A stretch of 64,000 nucleotides of DNA from Chelatococcus sambhunathii (lineage in GTDB: Bacteria; Pseudomonadota; Alphaproteobacteria; Rhizobiales; Methylopilaceae), in assembly GCA_031316315.1 (NCBI GenBank), contig JADBEO010000001.1:1-64000 (forward strand), given 5' to 3'. Each line of letters begins with the position of its first letter. Positions within the stretch are counted from its first letter, which is position 1. The notes beneath the pieces are model-generated. The model was not told the origin of the DNA. It saw only the letters and a list, made by a program, of their open reading frames with translations, and did not search any database. Positions 1 to 8,803 of this stretch are shown here, one piece after another. Position numbers and translations under genes: made by a program.

Positions 1-13
1 CCCCCACCCCTGA

Positions 14-36
14 CCCCTCCCCGCAAGGGGGAGGGG
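14..36. repeat. palindromic intergenic repeat (short hairpin)
   Basis: A 9-bp perfect stem (14-22 with 28-36) surrounds the loop GCAAG. The same C-rich arm / GCAAG / G-rich arm design recurs at 61311-61329, so this is probably one copy of a dispersed chromosomal repeat family rather than a dedicated terminator; no T-run follows. Confidence 0.6.
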
Positions 37-80
37 GACTCAGGAGCGCGGCGAGCCGCGCTGATTGTGAGCCGAACCCT

Positions 81-527
81 ATGACTGCCATGTTCGCCCC
101 CCGCGGCTCTCACGAGGAGATCGAGGAAGGCGCCGTCTTCCAGCCGAAGTTCGATCGCGACGGCCTGATCGGCGCGATCGTCACGGACGCCAAAGGCGTC
201 GTGCTCATGTTCGCGCATATGAACGCCGAGGCGCTCGCGGCGACCATCGAGACCGGCGTCGCGCATTTCTATTCGCGCTCGCGCGCGAAACTCTGGAAGA
301 AGGGCGAGAGCAGCGGCCACGAAATGACCGTCGAGGAGCTGCGGGTCGATTGCGACCAGGACGCGCTCTGGCTCAAGGTCCGCGTCGCCGGCACGGGCGC
401 GGCCTGCCACACCGGGCGCAAGTCGTGCTTCTACCGCGCCGTCGAAGGGGGCGCAGCAGGAGCGACGCGACTGCGACCCGTCGACGACGCGCGGCTTTTC
501 GACCCGAAGGCGGTCTACAAGGGCTGA
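81..527 (+). CDS. hisI: phosphoribosyl-AMP cyclohydrolase HisI
   Basis: This cytosolic enzyme catalyses the third step of histidine biosynthesis, opening the purine ring of phosphoribosyl-AMP. The 148-residue product has the family signature SRSRxxLWxKGxxSGH at residues 65-80. It also has the metal-binding DCDQD motif at 90-94 and the zinc cysteines Cys109 and Cys116 in ACHTGRKSC. It is a stand-alone cyclohydrolase with no fused HisE domain, as is usual in alphaproteobacteria. The first ATG is taken; a second ATG at residue 4 is an equally possible start. Other his genes are not in the window. Known from family: Zn2+/Mg2+ dependent homodimer. Confidence 0.97.
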   Translation: MTAMFAPRGSHEEIEEGAVFQPKFDRDGLIGAIVTDAKGVVLMFAHMNAEALAATIETGVAHFYSRSRAKLWKKGESSGHEMTVEELRVDCDQDALWLKVRVAGTGAACHTGRKSCFYRAVEGGAAGATRLRPVDDARLFDPKAVYKG

Positions 528-593
528 CGCCGTTCAGCCGATCTTCAAGCGAAGGCGCTATGCTGCCGGCCTCCGCGTAACCGGCGCCTGCTC

Positions 594-1595
594 ATGCTTC
601 CTGATTTCGCTTCGATGCTCTCCCGTCCGGGCTCGCTGGCCGAAACGCAAGACGCCGGCGCGCCGGAGAAGGTGCCTGGCCGTGGCGCGCCGCCGCTCGC
701 CCTCGCGCTCGGCGGCGGCATCGCGCGCGGCTGGGCGCATATCGGCGTGCTGCGCGCTTTCGACGCCGCGGGACTGAAGCCCGATATCGTCGTCGGCACC
801 TCGGTCGGCGCGGTCGTCGGCGGCTGCTGGGCGGCCGGCCGGCTCGACGAGCTCGAGGACTGGACGCGCTCGCTCACCAAGCGGCGGATGTTCGGCCTGC
901 TCGACTTCAGCCTCGCCGGCGCAGGCCTCATCTCCGGCGGACGGCTCAAAGGCCTGCTCGAGCAGAATCTCGGCGAGGCCTCGATCGAGAGCCTCGGCCC
1001 GCGATTCGCGGCCATCGCCACCGAATACAACACCGGACACGAGATCTGGCTGGGAAGGGGCAAGCTCGTTGAGGCGCTGCGGGCGTCCTACGCGCTGCCC
1101 GGCATCTTCGAGCCGGTGCGCGTCGGCGGCCGCTGGCTGATGGACGGCGCCTTGACGAACCCGGTCCCGGTCTCCGCGGCGCGGGCGCTCGGCGGCCGGC
1201 TGGTGGTGGCCGTCAACCTGCAGTCCGACGTTTATGGGCGCGGGACCGTCATCCAGTCGGTGACGACGACGGAGCGCGACCAGGCCGCGGCCGAGAACCT
1301 CACCTGGCTGCGGCGGATCCGGGGCCAGACCCGGCCGGCCGAGGAGACGCCGCCCCCGAAGCCGGACGGCGCGCCCGGCATTCCATCCGTGATGGTCGAC
1401 GCCTTCGGCATCATGCTGGACCGCATCTCGCGCTCGCGCCTCGCCGGCGATCCGCCGGACCTGACGATCGGCCCGAGGCTCGCCGACGTCGGCCTGTTCG
1501 ACTTCCATCGCGCGGGCGAAGCGATCGATCGAGGCCGCGAGGCCGCCGAGCGGGCGATCGAGCCCATCCACGAGGCGATGAAGGCGCTCGCCTGA
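594..1595 (+). CDS. patatin-like phospholipase (RssA-type)
   Basis: A predicted serine lipid acyl hydrolase of 333 residues. The oxyanion loop GGGIARG is at about residues 40-46 and the nucleophile elbow GTSVG at 68-72 (Ser70). The Asp of the catalytic dyad lies in the DGA motif at about residue 184. No signal peptide is apparent, which suggests a cytoplasmic or peripheral membrane enzyme. The C-terminal third is variable. It lies 66 bp downstream of hisI on the same strand and may be co-transcribed with it, although the functions are unrelated. The physiological substrate cannot be inferred. Confidence 0.9.
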   Translation: MLPDFASMLSRPGSLAETQDAGAPEKVPGRGAPPLALALGGGIARGWAHIGVLRAFDAAGLKPDIVVGTSVGAVVGGCWAAGRLDELEDWTRSLTKRRMFGLLDFSLAGAGLISGGRLKGLLEQNLGEASIESLGPRFAAIATEYNTGHEIWLGRGKLVEALRASYALPGIFEPVRVGGRWLMDGALTNPVPVSAARALGGRLVVAVNLQSDVYGRGTVIQSVTTTERDQAAAENLTWLRRIRGQTRPAEETPPPKPDGAPGIPSVMVDAFGIMLDRISRSRLAGDPPDLTIGPRLADVGLFDFHRAGEAIDRGREAAERAIEPIHEAMKALA

Positions 1596-1605
1596 GCCAC
1601 GGGGC

Positions 1606-2799
1606 TCAGCGGAGAATCACCTCGATCTTGGCGTCGACGCCGGCCTTCACGGCGAAACTCTGCTGGTAGAGCTGGCCGTCCCTGCGCGCGATCGCGGTGT
1701 AGTCGCCCTCCGCGAGGACGAGATCGTCGAGCGCCCCGATCGAATCGCGGATGACGTCGCCGCCGGGGGTCAGGACCGTCCACGAGGTGTCCCGCAGGTC
1801 AGGGCCCCCCGGCTGCTGGACGAGCTTCAGCGAGACCTTGGCGGCCTTGTGGTGGATCTGCGCCTCGACGAACTTGCCGGCCGCCACCGTCAGATCCGCC
1901 TCGACGGCGGCGTTGGCGTCGCCGAACAGGGAGGTGACGTGATAGCGCCCGGCGGGCAGCCGCAGCGTCGTGCCCGGCTTGACCTGATCGGCGACGGTGC
2001 GGGTGACGCCATCCACCTCGCGGGTGAGCTTGAAGGTGACGTCGTCCGCCGAGGCCGGCCGGGAGCCGGCGAAGGCGGCGATCCTGACGGCGCCGGCCGA
2101 GAGCACGACGCTCTGCTCCGTCGGCGCGCCTGGCTTGACCTGGACGAACTTGGCCGCGCTCACGAGGCCGTAGACCGCGTGGACGATGTAGGCGCCGGGA
2201 TCGACGTCGAAATGCGGGACGGCGTCGGTCGATTCGGCGACAAGCATGTGCTCGCCATTGGCGTCGGCCTGGTCGGTGAACAGACGCCACTTCACGCCGC
2301 TCTGTACGCGCGGGCCGTTCTCGGAGAAGGCCGCCGAGAGGGTCAGGCGCTGCTTCACCGGCGCGACAGGCGCGACGGCCGGCGTCAGCGCCGCCTCAAC
2401 CGGTTTTGGGGTCGGGGCCGCGGGAGCCGGCGCGACAGGCTTCGCCGGCGTCGTGGTCGCGCGTGCGTTCGGGGCGGGGGCATGCAGCTTGAGACCCCCG
2501 AGCGCGCTCGGATCGAGCGTGTCGAGACGCTGCGGGGAGAAGATCGGGGCCGGCGCCGCAGGAGCGGCGAGCGCCGGCGGCGCCGTCGCGGTCTCTGACG
2601 GGCCGATCAGGTTGATCCGGCCCGAGATCGTGCCGCCGACGCCTGCCGGGGCCTTCGGGACCGGACCCGAGCGTGGCGCTTCGCCGAACCCGAATCCGGA
2701 TCCGCCAGCCGGCGGACCGGCCTGCGCCGCCGCTTCGTTAGCGGATGGCGCGCAGGCGAGGATCGTGCAGACCAGGATTCCGCATGACAGACGGCGCAT
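1606..2799 (-). CDS. secreted protein with three tandem beta-sandwich-like repeats, function unknown
   Basis: The start is placed at the ATG at 2799, where the product begins with a basic-hydrophobic signal peptide (MRRLSCGILVCTILACA). A longer reading upstream has no secretion signal and would overlap the divergent gene. The 397-residue product has a Pro/Ala-rich low-complexity region up to about residue 150. Three roughly 80-residue repeats follow, each carrying a G-x-Y turn (DPGAYIVHAVYG, PAGRYHVTSLFG, AEGDYTAIARRDG) and then a V-x-x-G-x segment. This pattern resembles periplasmic carboxypeptidase-regulatory or Ig-like modules. No catalytic motif is seen. The 3' end converges with the patatin gene. 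Confidence 0.75.
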   Translation of the reverse strand: MRRLSCGILVCTILACAPSANEAAAQAGPPAGGSGFGFGEAPRSGPVPKAPAGVGGTISGRINLIGPSETATAPPALAAPAAPAPIFSPQRLDTLDPSALGGLKLHAPAPNARATTTPAKPVAPAPAAPTPKPVEAALTPAVAPVAPVKQRLTLSAAFSENGPRVQSGVKWRLFTDQADANGEHMLVAESTDAVPHFDVDPGAYIVHAVYGLVSAAKFVQVKPGAPTEQSVVLSAGAVRIAAFAGSRPASADDVTFKLTREVDGVTRTVADQVKPGTTLRLPAGRYHVTSLFGDANAAVEADLTVAAGKFVEAQIHHKAAKVSLKLVQQPGGPDLRDTSWTVLTPGGDVIRDSIGALDDLVLAEGDYTAIARRDGQLYQQSFAVKAGVDAKIEVILR

Positions 2800-2940
2800 A
2801 GCGGAGCGATGACACCCGCCGCGACGGCTGGCAAGTCTCTCGTCGGGCCGCCGACGGCTCGCCTCGCTGGCCGATCCGGGCCGCCGTGCTATGTGGCGCC
2901 GCGAGAAGGGACGCGCCACACGGTCCGAGAAGGAACAGGC

Positions 2941-3507
2941 ATGCTTGACGCGATCGAACTTCTGAAGAGCCGCCGCTCCGTGCCCGCAAACGCGCTCGCC
3001 GAGCCCGCGCCGAGCGCGGAGGAACTCGACACGATGTTGACCATCGCCGCGCGCGTGCCGGATCACGGCAAGCTCGCGCCCTGGCGCTTCATCGTGATCG
3101 AAGGTCCGGCGCGCGCCGAACTTGGCGGCAGGCTCGCCGAACTGATGAAGGCGAGCGACCCCGAGGCTCCGGCGGGCAAGGTTGAGGCCGTGGCCAATTT
3201 CTGCGGCTCGGCGCTGATCGTCGCCGTGGTCAGCCGCGCCGGGCCGCACGTCAAGATCCCGGAGTGGGAGCAGGAGCTTTCCGCCGGCGCGGTCTGCATG
3301 AACCTTTCGATCGCAGTGAACGCGCTCGGCTACGGCGCGCAGTGGCTGACCGGTTGGGCGGCCTATGATCCGAAGGCGCGCGAGGTCATCGGCCTTCAGC
3401 AGAACGAGCGCATCGCGGGCTTCATCCACATCGGCACGCCGACCGAGCGGTGGACCGACCGGCCGCGTCCCGAGCTGTCCGAAGTCGTCACGCGTTGGGG
3501 CGCGTGA
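2941..3507 (+). CDS. nitroreductase family protein (YdjA-like)
   Basis: A 188-residue FMN-dependent NAD(P)H oxidoreductase of the small YdjA-like nitroreductase group. The FMN-binding N-terminus SRRSVPANAL lies near residues 10-20. AARVPDHGKLAPWRF is the usual second FMN contact, and the C-terminal half carries GYGAQWLTGWAAYD. The ATG at 2941 is chosen because AAGGA sits just upstream and the homology begins at MLDAIELLKSRRS; a longer reading from 2809 lacks this signal. The next flavoprotein gene starts 4 bp after the stop, so the two are probably one operon. The natural substrate is unknown. Confidence 0.92.
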   Translation: MLDAIELLKSRRSVPANALAEPAPSAEELDTMLTIAARVPDHGKLAPWRFIVIEGPARAELGGRLAELMKASDPEAPAGKVEAVANFCGSALIVAVVSRAGPHVKIPEWEQELSAGAVCMNLSIAVNALGYGAQWLTGWAAYDPKAREVIGLQQNERIAGFIHIGTPTERWTDRPRPELSEVVTRWGA

Positions 3508-3511
3508 GCCG

Positions 3512-4114
3512 ATGTTCTACGAACCGACGCTCGGCCATGGCCTGCCGCACGATCCGTTCAAGGCGATCGTCGCGCCGCGGCCGATCGGCTGGATCTCGAC
3601 GCTCGACGTGGAGGGACGCGCCAACCTCGGACCCTACAGCTTCTTCAACGGGGTCTGCGACGGCCCGCCCATGGTGATGTTCTCGTCCGCCGGGCTGAAG
3701 CACTCCGCGGACAATGCGCGCGCCACCGGCGAGTTCGTCTGCAACGTCGCGACGCTCGCGCTGAAGGACGCCATGAACGAGAGCTCCGCCGCGCTGGAGA
3801 AGGGCGTCAGCGAATTCGACGCGGCCGGGATCGAAACCGCGCCGAGCCGCATCGTTCGTGCGCCGCGCGTCGCCGCCAGCCCGGCCGCGCTCGAATGCAA
3901 GACCGTCAGCGTGACCGAGCTCATGGACATGTTCGGCAGGCCCACGAACCGTTACGTCGTGATCGGCCAGGTCGTCGGCGTGCATATCGACGAGGACTAT
4001 CTCGTCAACGGGCTGTTCGACACGGCGAAAGCCGCCGCGCTGGCACGCTGCGGGTACATGGACTACTCGGCTACGACCGAGACCTTTTCGATGCTCAGGC
4101 CGGGCGGGCGCTGA
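3512..4114 (+). CDS. flavin reductase-like domain protein (FMN-binding split barrel)
   Basis: A 200-residue protein of the flavoredoxin / flavin reductase-like family. The N-terminus has the characteristic VAPRPIGWIST and NLGPYSFFNGVC stretches that form the FMN-binding split barrel. The start is the ATG at 3512, four bases after the nitroreductase stop, so both flavoproteins are likely co-transcribed. Members of this subgroup often act on unidentified small electron acceptors or supply reduced flavin. The pairing suggests a shared reductive function, but no substrate can be named. Confidence 0.88.
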   Translation: MFYEPTLGHGLPHDPFKAIVAPRPIGWISTLDVEGRANLGPYSFFNGVCDGPPMVMFSSAGLKHSADNARATGEFVCNVATLALKDAMNESSAALEKGVSEFDAAGIETAPSRIVRAPRVAASPAALECKTVSVTELMDMFGRPTNRYVVIGQVVGVHIDEDYLVNGLFDTAKAAALARCGYMDYSATTETFSMLRPGGR

Positions 4115-4141
4115 CAAACGCCGGCGGCGCGTCGTCGCCGG

Positions 4142-5914
4142 TCATTTCATCGGCCACACGAGCAGCAGGAGCGGCGTCGCGACGAGCACGACGAGCAGCG
4201 ACAGCGGCGCGCCGAGACGGGCGTAGTCGCCGTAGCGGTAGCCGCCCGGACCCATCACCAGCGTGTTGCACTGGTGGCCGATGGGGGTGAGGAAGTCGCA
4301 CCCCGCGCCGATCGCGACCGCCATCAGGAACGCCTCAGGCCGATAGCCGAGCGAACTCGCGAAGGTCGCGGCGATCGGCGCCATCACCAGCACCGTAGCG
4401 GCGTTGTTGAGGAACGGCGTCACCGCCATCGCGGCGACGAGGATCAGCGACAGCGCGCCGTAAGGCGGAAGCTGCACGGCGAGCTGCGACAGGCCGTGGG
4501 CGATGAGGTCCGCGCCGCCTGTCGAGCGCACGCTGTCGGCGACCGGGATGAGCGCCGCGAGCATCACGAGGATCGGCGCGTCGAGCTGGTGGTAGACGTC
4601 GCGCGGCGGCAGCGCCCCGCTCAAGACCATCAGCGCCGCCGCGGCGAAGAAGGCGAGCGGCACCGGCGCCCAGCCGGACGCGGTCGCGGCCATGGCGACG
4701 GCGAGAATCGCGACCGGCGCGAGCTTGCGGCGCGTGATGCCGAGATTGAGCTCCCGCTCGGCGAGCGGCAGGCAATCCCAGTCGCGCAGCAGTTCGGGCA
4801 GCCGGTTGCGGTCGCCCTGCAGCAGGATCACGTCGCCCTCCGCTATGGTGATCTCGTGCAGACGCTCCTCGAAGCGCTTGCCGCGGCGGCTCACCGCCAG
4901 CAGCGTCATGCCGGTGCGGCGGGCGAGCGACAGGCGCTGCGCGGTCATCCCGATCAGGCCGGAACGCGTGCCGACGATGGCCTCGACGGCGCCGAGCTCG
5001 ATCTCGCTCTTGTCGAGATCGCCCTTGTCGCTGGTGAGCTTCAGCTTGCCGGCGCTGACGATGCGGTCGAGCGCCTTCGGGTCGCCCTCGACCATCAGGA
5101 CATCGTCGACCGCAAGGACGGCGCCGGGGAAGGGCGTACGTCGCCGGCCGGTCGCGCCGACGATCGCGGTCACCATCGCTTCGCCCTCCGCGGCCGTCTC
5201 GAGCTCCTTCACCGTCTTGTCGACGAAGGGGCTGTCCTTCGGCACGCGCGCTTCGGTCGTGTAGTTCTTGATCTCGATCGCTTCCTCCATGTCGGCCTCG
5301 CCGCTCTGCCGCTCCGGCAGCAGGCGGTAGCAGAAGACGAGGAAGACGACGCCGACGAGGGCGAGCGCGGCGCCGACCGGCGTGAAGTCGAACATCGTGA
5401 AGGGCTGACCCGTCATCTCGCCCCGCACGCGCGAGACGATGACGTTGGGCGAGGTGCCGATCTGGGTCATCAGCCCGCCGAGCAGCGAGCCGAACGACAT
5501 CGGCATCAGGAACAGGGACGGCGAGACGGAGGAGCGCCGCGCCATCTGGATGGCGATCGGCATCATGATGGCGAGCGCTCCGACGTTCTTCACGAAGGCC
5601 GACAGCACGGTGACGATCAGAACCAGCACGAGGAGCTGGAGGCGCGGCGTCGAGAGGTTCGGCGCGAAGCGCTGGATCGCCGCCTCCATGACGCCCGACC
5701 GCGCGATCGCGCCGCTCACCACCAGCGCCGCGCCGACGATGATGACGATGTCGTCGGCGAAACCCTTGAACGCCTCGGCAGGCTTGACGATCCCGACCGC
5801 GACGGCCGCGAGCAGCGCCACGCAGGCGACGAGGTCGTAGCGGAAGCGTCCCCAGATGAACGCCGCCATCATCAGCGCGATGATCGCGAAGGACAGACCC
5901 TGCGGGAGGGTCAT
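4142..5914 (-). CDS. SLC13/DASS-family transporter with two RCK_C (TrkA-C) domains
   Basis: An inner-membrane carrier of 590 residues. About five helices precede a cytoplasmic insert (about residues 205-380) holding two RCK_C-like domains, e.g. LPLAERELNLGI after LQGDRNRLPELLRDW. A second helical bundle follows, with the conserved asparagine-rich hairpin TPFLNNAATVLVMAPIA and the terminal TPIGHQCNTLVMGPGGY. The N-terminal half shows the matching MTQIGTSPNVIVSRVRGEMTG substrate/Na+ motif. Family members move dicarboxylates, sulfate or other anions with Na+. Because of the RCK_C insert this subgroup is often annotated as a sulfate or citrate permease; the substrate is not determinable here. Confidence 0.92.
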   Translation of the reverse strand: MTLPQGLSFAIIALMMAAFIWGRFRYDLVACVALLAAVAVGIVKPAEAFKGFADDIVIIVGAALVVSGAIARSGVMEAAIQRFAPNLSTPRLQLLVLVLIVTVLSAFVKNVGALAIMMPIAIQMARRSSVSPSLFLMPMSFGSLLGGLMTQIGTSPNVIVSRVRGEMTGQPFTMFDFTPVGAALALVGVVFLVFCYRLLPERQSGEADMEEAIEIKNYTTEARVPKDSPFVDKTVKELETAAEGEAMVTAIVGATGRRRTPFPGAVLAVDDVLMVEGDPKALDRIVSAGKLKLTSDKGDLDKSEIELGAVEAIVGTRSGLIGMTAQRLSLARRTGMTLLAVSRRGKRFEERLHEITIAEGDVILLQGDRNRLPELLRDWDCLPLAERELNLGITRRKLAPVAILAVAMAATASGWAPVPLAFFAAAALMVLSGALPPRDVYHQLDAPILVMLAALIPVADSVRSTGGADLIAHGLSQLAVQLPPYGALSLILVAAMAVTPFLNNAATVLVMAPIAATFASSLGYRPEAFLMAVAIGAGCDFLTPIGHQCNTLVMGPGGYRYGDYARLGAPLSLLVVLVATPLLLLVWPMK

Positions 5915-5991
5915 GCGGGATCAGGCGCAGGACGCGGGGCGGAGACGCGGATGCTCATCACGCGGAGATGATAGAGCGCGCCGCCGCCTTG

Positions 5992-6101
5992 TCCCGGCCT
6001 TGAGCCGGGACCCAGACGCGCGAAGTCTTCTTGGAAGGGCTCAGCCGCGCCGCTTCATCTGCAGGCGCAGCGCATCCAGGTCCCGGCCCAAGGCCGGGAC
6101 C
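5992..6101. repeat. two GC-rich palindromic repeat units
   Basis: Two hairpins lie in the gap between the convergent carrier and htpG readings. The first is a 7-bp stem (5992-5998 / 6004-6010, loop CTTGA). The second is a perfect 10-bp stem (6079-6088 / 6092-6101, loop CAA). Both share the core TCCCGGCC...GGCCGGGA and a following CCCAG. The same core appears at 43232-43341, so they belong to a dispersed family. Confidence 0.75.
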
Positions 6102-6112
6102 CAGGATGCGCC

Positions 6113-8014
6113 TCACCTCAGCGCCCGCTCGAGCACGCGGGCGAGCCGCCCGGAGAAGCCGCGCGGGTCTTCCGGCCGCTCGCCGTCGAGGATCTTCGCC
6201 TCGTCGAACAGCAGCCGCACGGCGTCGGTCCGGAAGGCCTCGTCGTCCTTGCCCTTGGCGGCGAGGGCCGCGACCAGCGCATGGGTCGGGTTGATCTCCA
6301 GCACCGGCTTGCCGATGGGCGCCTGCTGGCCGGAGGCGGCGAGGATCTTCTCGAGCTGCCGGTCGAGACCATGGTCGGCGGCGACGAGGCAGACGGCGCT
6401 CTCGGTCAGGCGGTCGGAGGCGCGCACGTCCGAGACGGCGTCTCCGAGCGTCTCCTTGGCGAAGGCGATCAGGCCGGTCACCTCCTCGCTGGTCTCCGCC
6501 GTCGGCGCCTCGGCCGCGTCGGCCTTGGCGATCGCGGCGAGGTCGGCCGCGCCCTGGCTGATCGACTTGAAGGGCTTTCCCTCGAACCCTTGCGCGGTCG
6601 TCACCCAGAAACTGTCGACCGGGTCGGTCAGCAGCAGCACCTCGACGCCGCGCGCCAAGAATCCTTCGAGGTGGGGGGAGGCCTTGAGCTGGTCGAGATT
6701 GCCGCCGGCGAGATAGTAGATCGCGGTCTGGTTCTCCTTCATCGCGCCGACGTAATCGGCGAGCGAGCGCCAGCCGTCGCCGGCGGTGGTGCGGAAGCGC
6801 GCGAGCTTCAGCAGCTGCTCCTGCCGCTCGAAGTCCTCGTAGAGCCCTTCCTTGATGACGCCGCCGAAGGCTTCCCAGACCTTGGTGAAGGCCTCCGGCT
6901 CGTTCTGGGCGAGCTTCTCGACGTCGGCGATGACGCGGTTGGTCAGGCCCTTGCGGATCGCGGCGAGCACCGGGCTCTGCTGGATCATCTCGCGCGAGAC
7001 GTTGAGCGGCAGGTCGCTGGAGTCCACGAGCCCGCGCACGAAGCGCAGCCAGCGCGGCAGCAATTCGGCGTCGTCGGTGATGAAGACGCGCCGGACATAG
7101 AGTTTCATCCGCCCGCGGCGGTCCGGATCGAACAGGTCGAAGGGCTGCGTCGAGGGCACGAAGGCGAGCGCCGTGTATTCGTGGCGGCCTTCGGCGCGAT
7201 AGTGGATCGTCAGAGCGGGATCGTCGAACTGGCCGGCGGCGCTCCGGTAGAAGTCGACATACTCGTCCTTGGTGATCTCGGACTTCGGCCGCGTCCAGAG
7301 CGCGGCGCCGTCGGCGATCTCCTTGGCCTCCTCGCCGGGCTTCTCGACCAGCGAGATCGGCACCGGGACGTGGCCGGACTGCGCCTTGACGATACGCTCC
7401 AGCGTCCAGCGCTCGGCGTAGCTCTTGGCGTCCTCCATCAGATGGAGCGTCACGCGCGTGCCGCGCGCCGGCGCCTGGGCGGGATCGGCCTCGGCGATCG
7501 TGAAGGCGCCCTTGCCGTCGGAGGACCAGAGCGCCGCCTCGTCCGAGCCCGCGCGGCGCGAGACGACATCGACGCGGTCGGCGACCATGAAGGCCGAATA
7601 GAAGCCGACGCCGAACTGGCCGATCAGCTGCGCGCCCTCCTTCGATTGCGCGGCCTCGATCCGCTCCATGAAGGCCTTCGTGCCGGAGCGGGCAATGGTG
7701 CCGAGCGCCTCGAGCATCTCCTCGCGGCTCATGCCGACGCCGTTATCCTCGACGACGAGGCGGCCAGCTTCCTTGTCCGCGGTGATGACGATGCGCGGCT
7801 TCGGATCGTCGCCGAGCAGGGCCGGTTCGGAGATCGCCTCGAAGCGCAGCTTCTCACAGGCGTCGGCGGCGTTGGAGATCAGCTCCCGCAGGAAGACGTC
7901 CCGGTCCGAATAGACCGAGTGCACCATCATGTGCAGCAGCTTGGCGACGTCGGCCTCGAACGGGCGGGACTCAGGAGCGGGCGCGCTTGCGGCGGTATCG
8001 GCGGCGTTCGACAT
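6113..8014 (-). CDS. htpG: molecular chaperone HtpG (bacterial Hsp90)
   Basis: A 633-residue cytosolic ATP-dependent chaperone of full family length. The N-terminal GHKL ATPase has LRELISNAADACEKLR, the DNGVGM G1 box and GQFGVGFYSAF (G2/lid). The middle domain contains the catalytic-loop arginine region LPLNVSREMIQQSP. The C-terminal dimerisation domain follows, without the eukaryotic MEEVD tail. A heat-shock-type promoter is conceivable upstream (see 8064-8087). Transcription runs toward the palindromic repeats at 6079. Confidence 0.98.
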   Translation of the reverse strand: MSNAADTAASAPAPESRPFEADVAKLLHMMVHSVYSDRDVFLRELISNAADACEKLRFEAISEPALLGDDPKPRIVITADKEAGRLVVEDNGVGMSREEMLEALGTIARSGTKAFMERIEAAQSKEGAQLIGQFGVGFYSAFMVADRVDVVSRRAGSDEAALWSSDGKGAFTIAEADPAQAPARGTRVTLHLMEDAKSYAERWTLERIVKAQSGHVPVPISLVEKPGEEAKEIADGAALWTRPKSEITKDEYVDFYRSAAGQFDDPALTIHYRAEGRHEYTALAFVPSTQPFDLFDPDRRGRMKLYVRRVFITDDAELLPRWLRFVRGLVDSSDLPLNVSREMIQQSPVLAAIRKGLTNRVIADVEKLAQNEPEAFTKVWEAFGGVIKEGLYEDFERQEQLLKLARFRTTAGDGWRSLADYVGAMKENQTAIYYLAGGNLDQLKASPHLEGFLARGVEVLLLTDPVDSFWVTTAQGFEGKPFKSISQGAADLAAIAKADAAEAPTAETSEEVTGLIAFAKETLGDAVSDVRASDRLTESAVCLVAADHGLDRQLEKILAASGQQAPIGKPVLEINPTHALVAALAAKGKDDEAFRTDAVRLLFDEAKILDGERPEDPRGFSGRLARVLERALR

Positions 8015-8373
8015 TCTCGTCTCGTTGGGTGCTGGTCGTCGCGACAGGGCGGGCGATCAGATGAGACGGGGACGTCCCAAGATCAAGCCGTCAAGCGCGG
8101 CCCGCCGCCTGGTCGGCCCGTCCCATGAATCGACCTCGCGCTACACGTTTCCGTGCGAAATGTTTGCGCGCGCGCGATCGGCCGAGACTATGCTGGCGCG
8201 GGCGAAGCTGATCGCGACTTACGAAAGAACACGTGGACCGTTCTGACGGCGTTTTCGGAACGTTTGCCCTGAGCAGAGTTCCAAGAAATCCAAGGCTTGT
8301 CCTGATCGCATTGCTTCTGATAGCTGTTCGCCGACGCCGCGAGGGGCGGCACACCATATTTGGGGGAAGTCAG
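8015..8373. other. 359-bp intergenic region, divergent promoters
   Basis: No gene is supported here. The region separates htpG (leftward) from a small secreted-protein gene (rightward) and must hold both promoters. Short readings on either strand show no start signal or family resemblance. The ribosome binding site of the rightward gene is the GGGGGAAG run just before 8374. Confidence 0.5.
8064..8087 (-). promoter_or_regulatory. possible sigma-32-type promoter of htpG
   Basis: On the minus strand, CTTGATC (8087-8081) is followed by CCCCGTCT (8071-8064), resembling the heat-shock consensus CTTGAAA...CCCCATnT. The spacer is 9 nt, shorter than the usual 11-16. The location, about 50 bp upstream of the htpG start, fits. 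This is inference from a motif match only. Confidence 0.3.
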
Positions 8374-8658
8374 ATGCTCACGATCCGTTCTCGCCGTCTT
8401 TGCGCTCTCGCCCTGTCGGCCGGCGTCGCGGCTGCCGCGTTCGCTCCCGTCGCGGCCGAGGCCGGCTGGCGTCATCGCGGCGGCGGCGGCAAGGCCGGCG
8501 CGATCGCGGCCGCCGGCGTTCTGGGCGTGATCGCGGGCGCCGCGATCGCGAGCTCGGCCGCGCGCGCCGAGGAAGAGCCCGAGTGCGTGATCGAAAAGCG
8601 CCGCGTCGAGACGCCGTCCGGCCGCGTCTACATCAAGAAGGTCCGCGTCTGCGAGTGA
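8374..8658 (+). CDS. small secreted/membrane protein with C-terminal IEKRR...KVRVC motif
   Basis: A 94-residue product of unknown function. The N-terminus is a signal peptide ending near AAEAGW. A Gly/Ala-rich hydrophobic segment (AGAIAAAGVLGVIAGAAIASS) follows, then a short conserved tail with two cysteines: ECVIEKRRVE and KKVRVCE. The start at 8374 is supported by GGGGGAAG upstream. The gene at 9298 encodes a clear paralogue with the same architecture and tail, and the two flank a GFA-family gene. A strong terminator follows at 8698. Confidence 0.8.
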   Translation: MLTIRSRRLCALALSAGVAAAAFAPVAAEAGWRHRGGGGKAGAIAAAGVLGVIAGAAIASSAARAEEEPECVIEKRRVETPSGRVYIKKVRVCE

Positions 8659-8697
8659 TCGGACCCGTCGGGTTCGCCCGATCGATCAGGACGGTCA

Positions 8698-8728
8698 GGG
8701 CGGCGCGCTTCGGCGCGTCGCCCTTTTT
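8698..8728 (+). terminator. Rho-independent terminator
   Basis: An 11-bp GC-rich stem (8698-8708 / 8713-8723, one G-U wobble) with a TTCG tetraloop is followed directly by five T residues. It lies 40 bp after the small secreted-protein gene ending at 8658. Confidence 0.9.
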
Positions 8729-8803
8729 CTTTGACGATCTGCCGACTTGCCGTCGAGGGCGCGGCGTGCCCGCCTAGCCGTCCGGACGGACGGGAGGCAA
8801 GCG

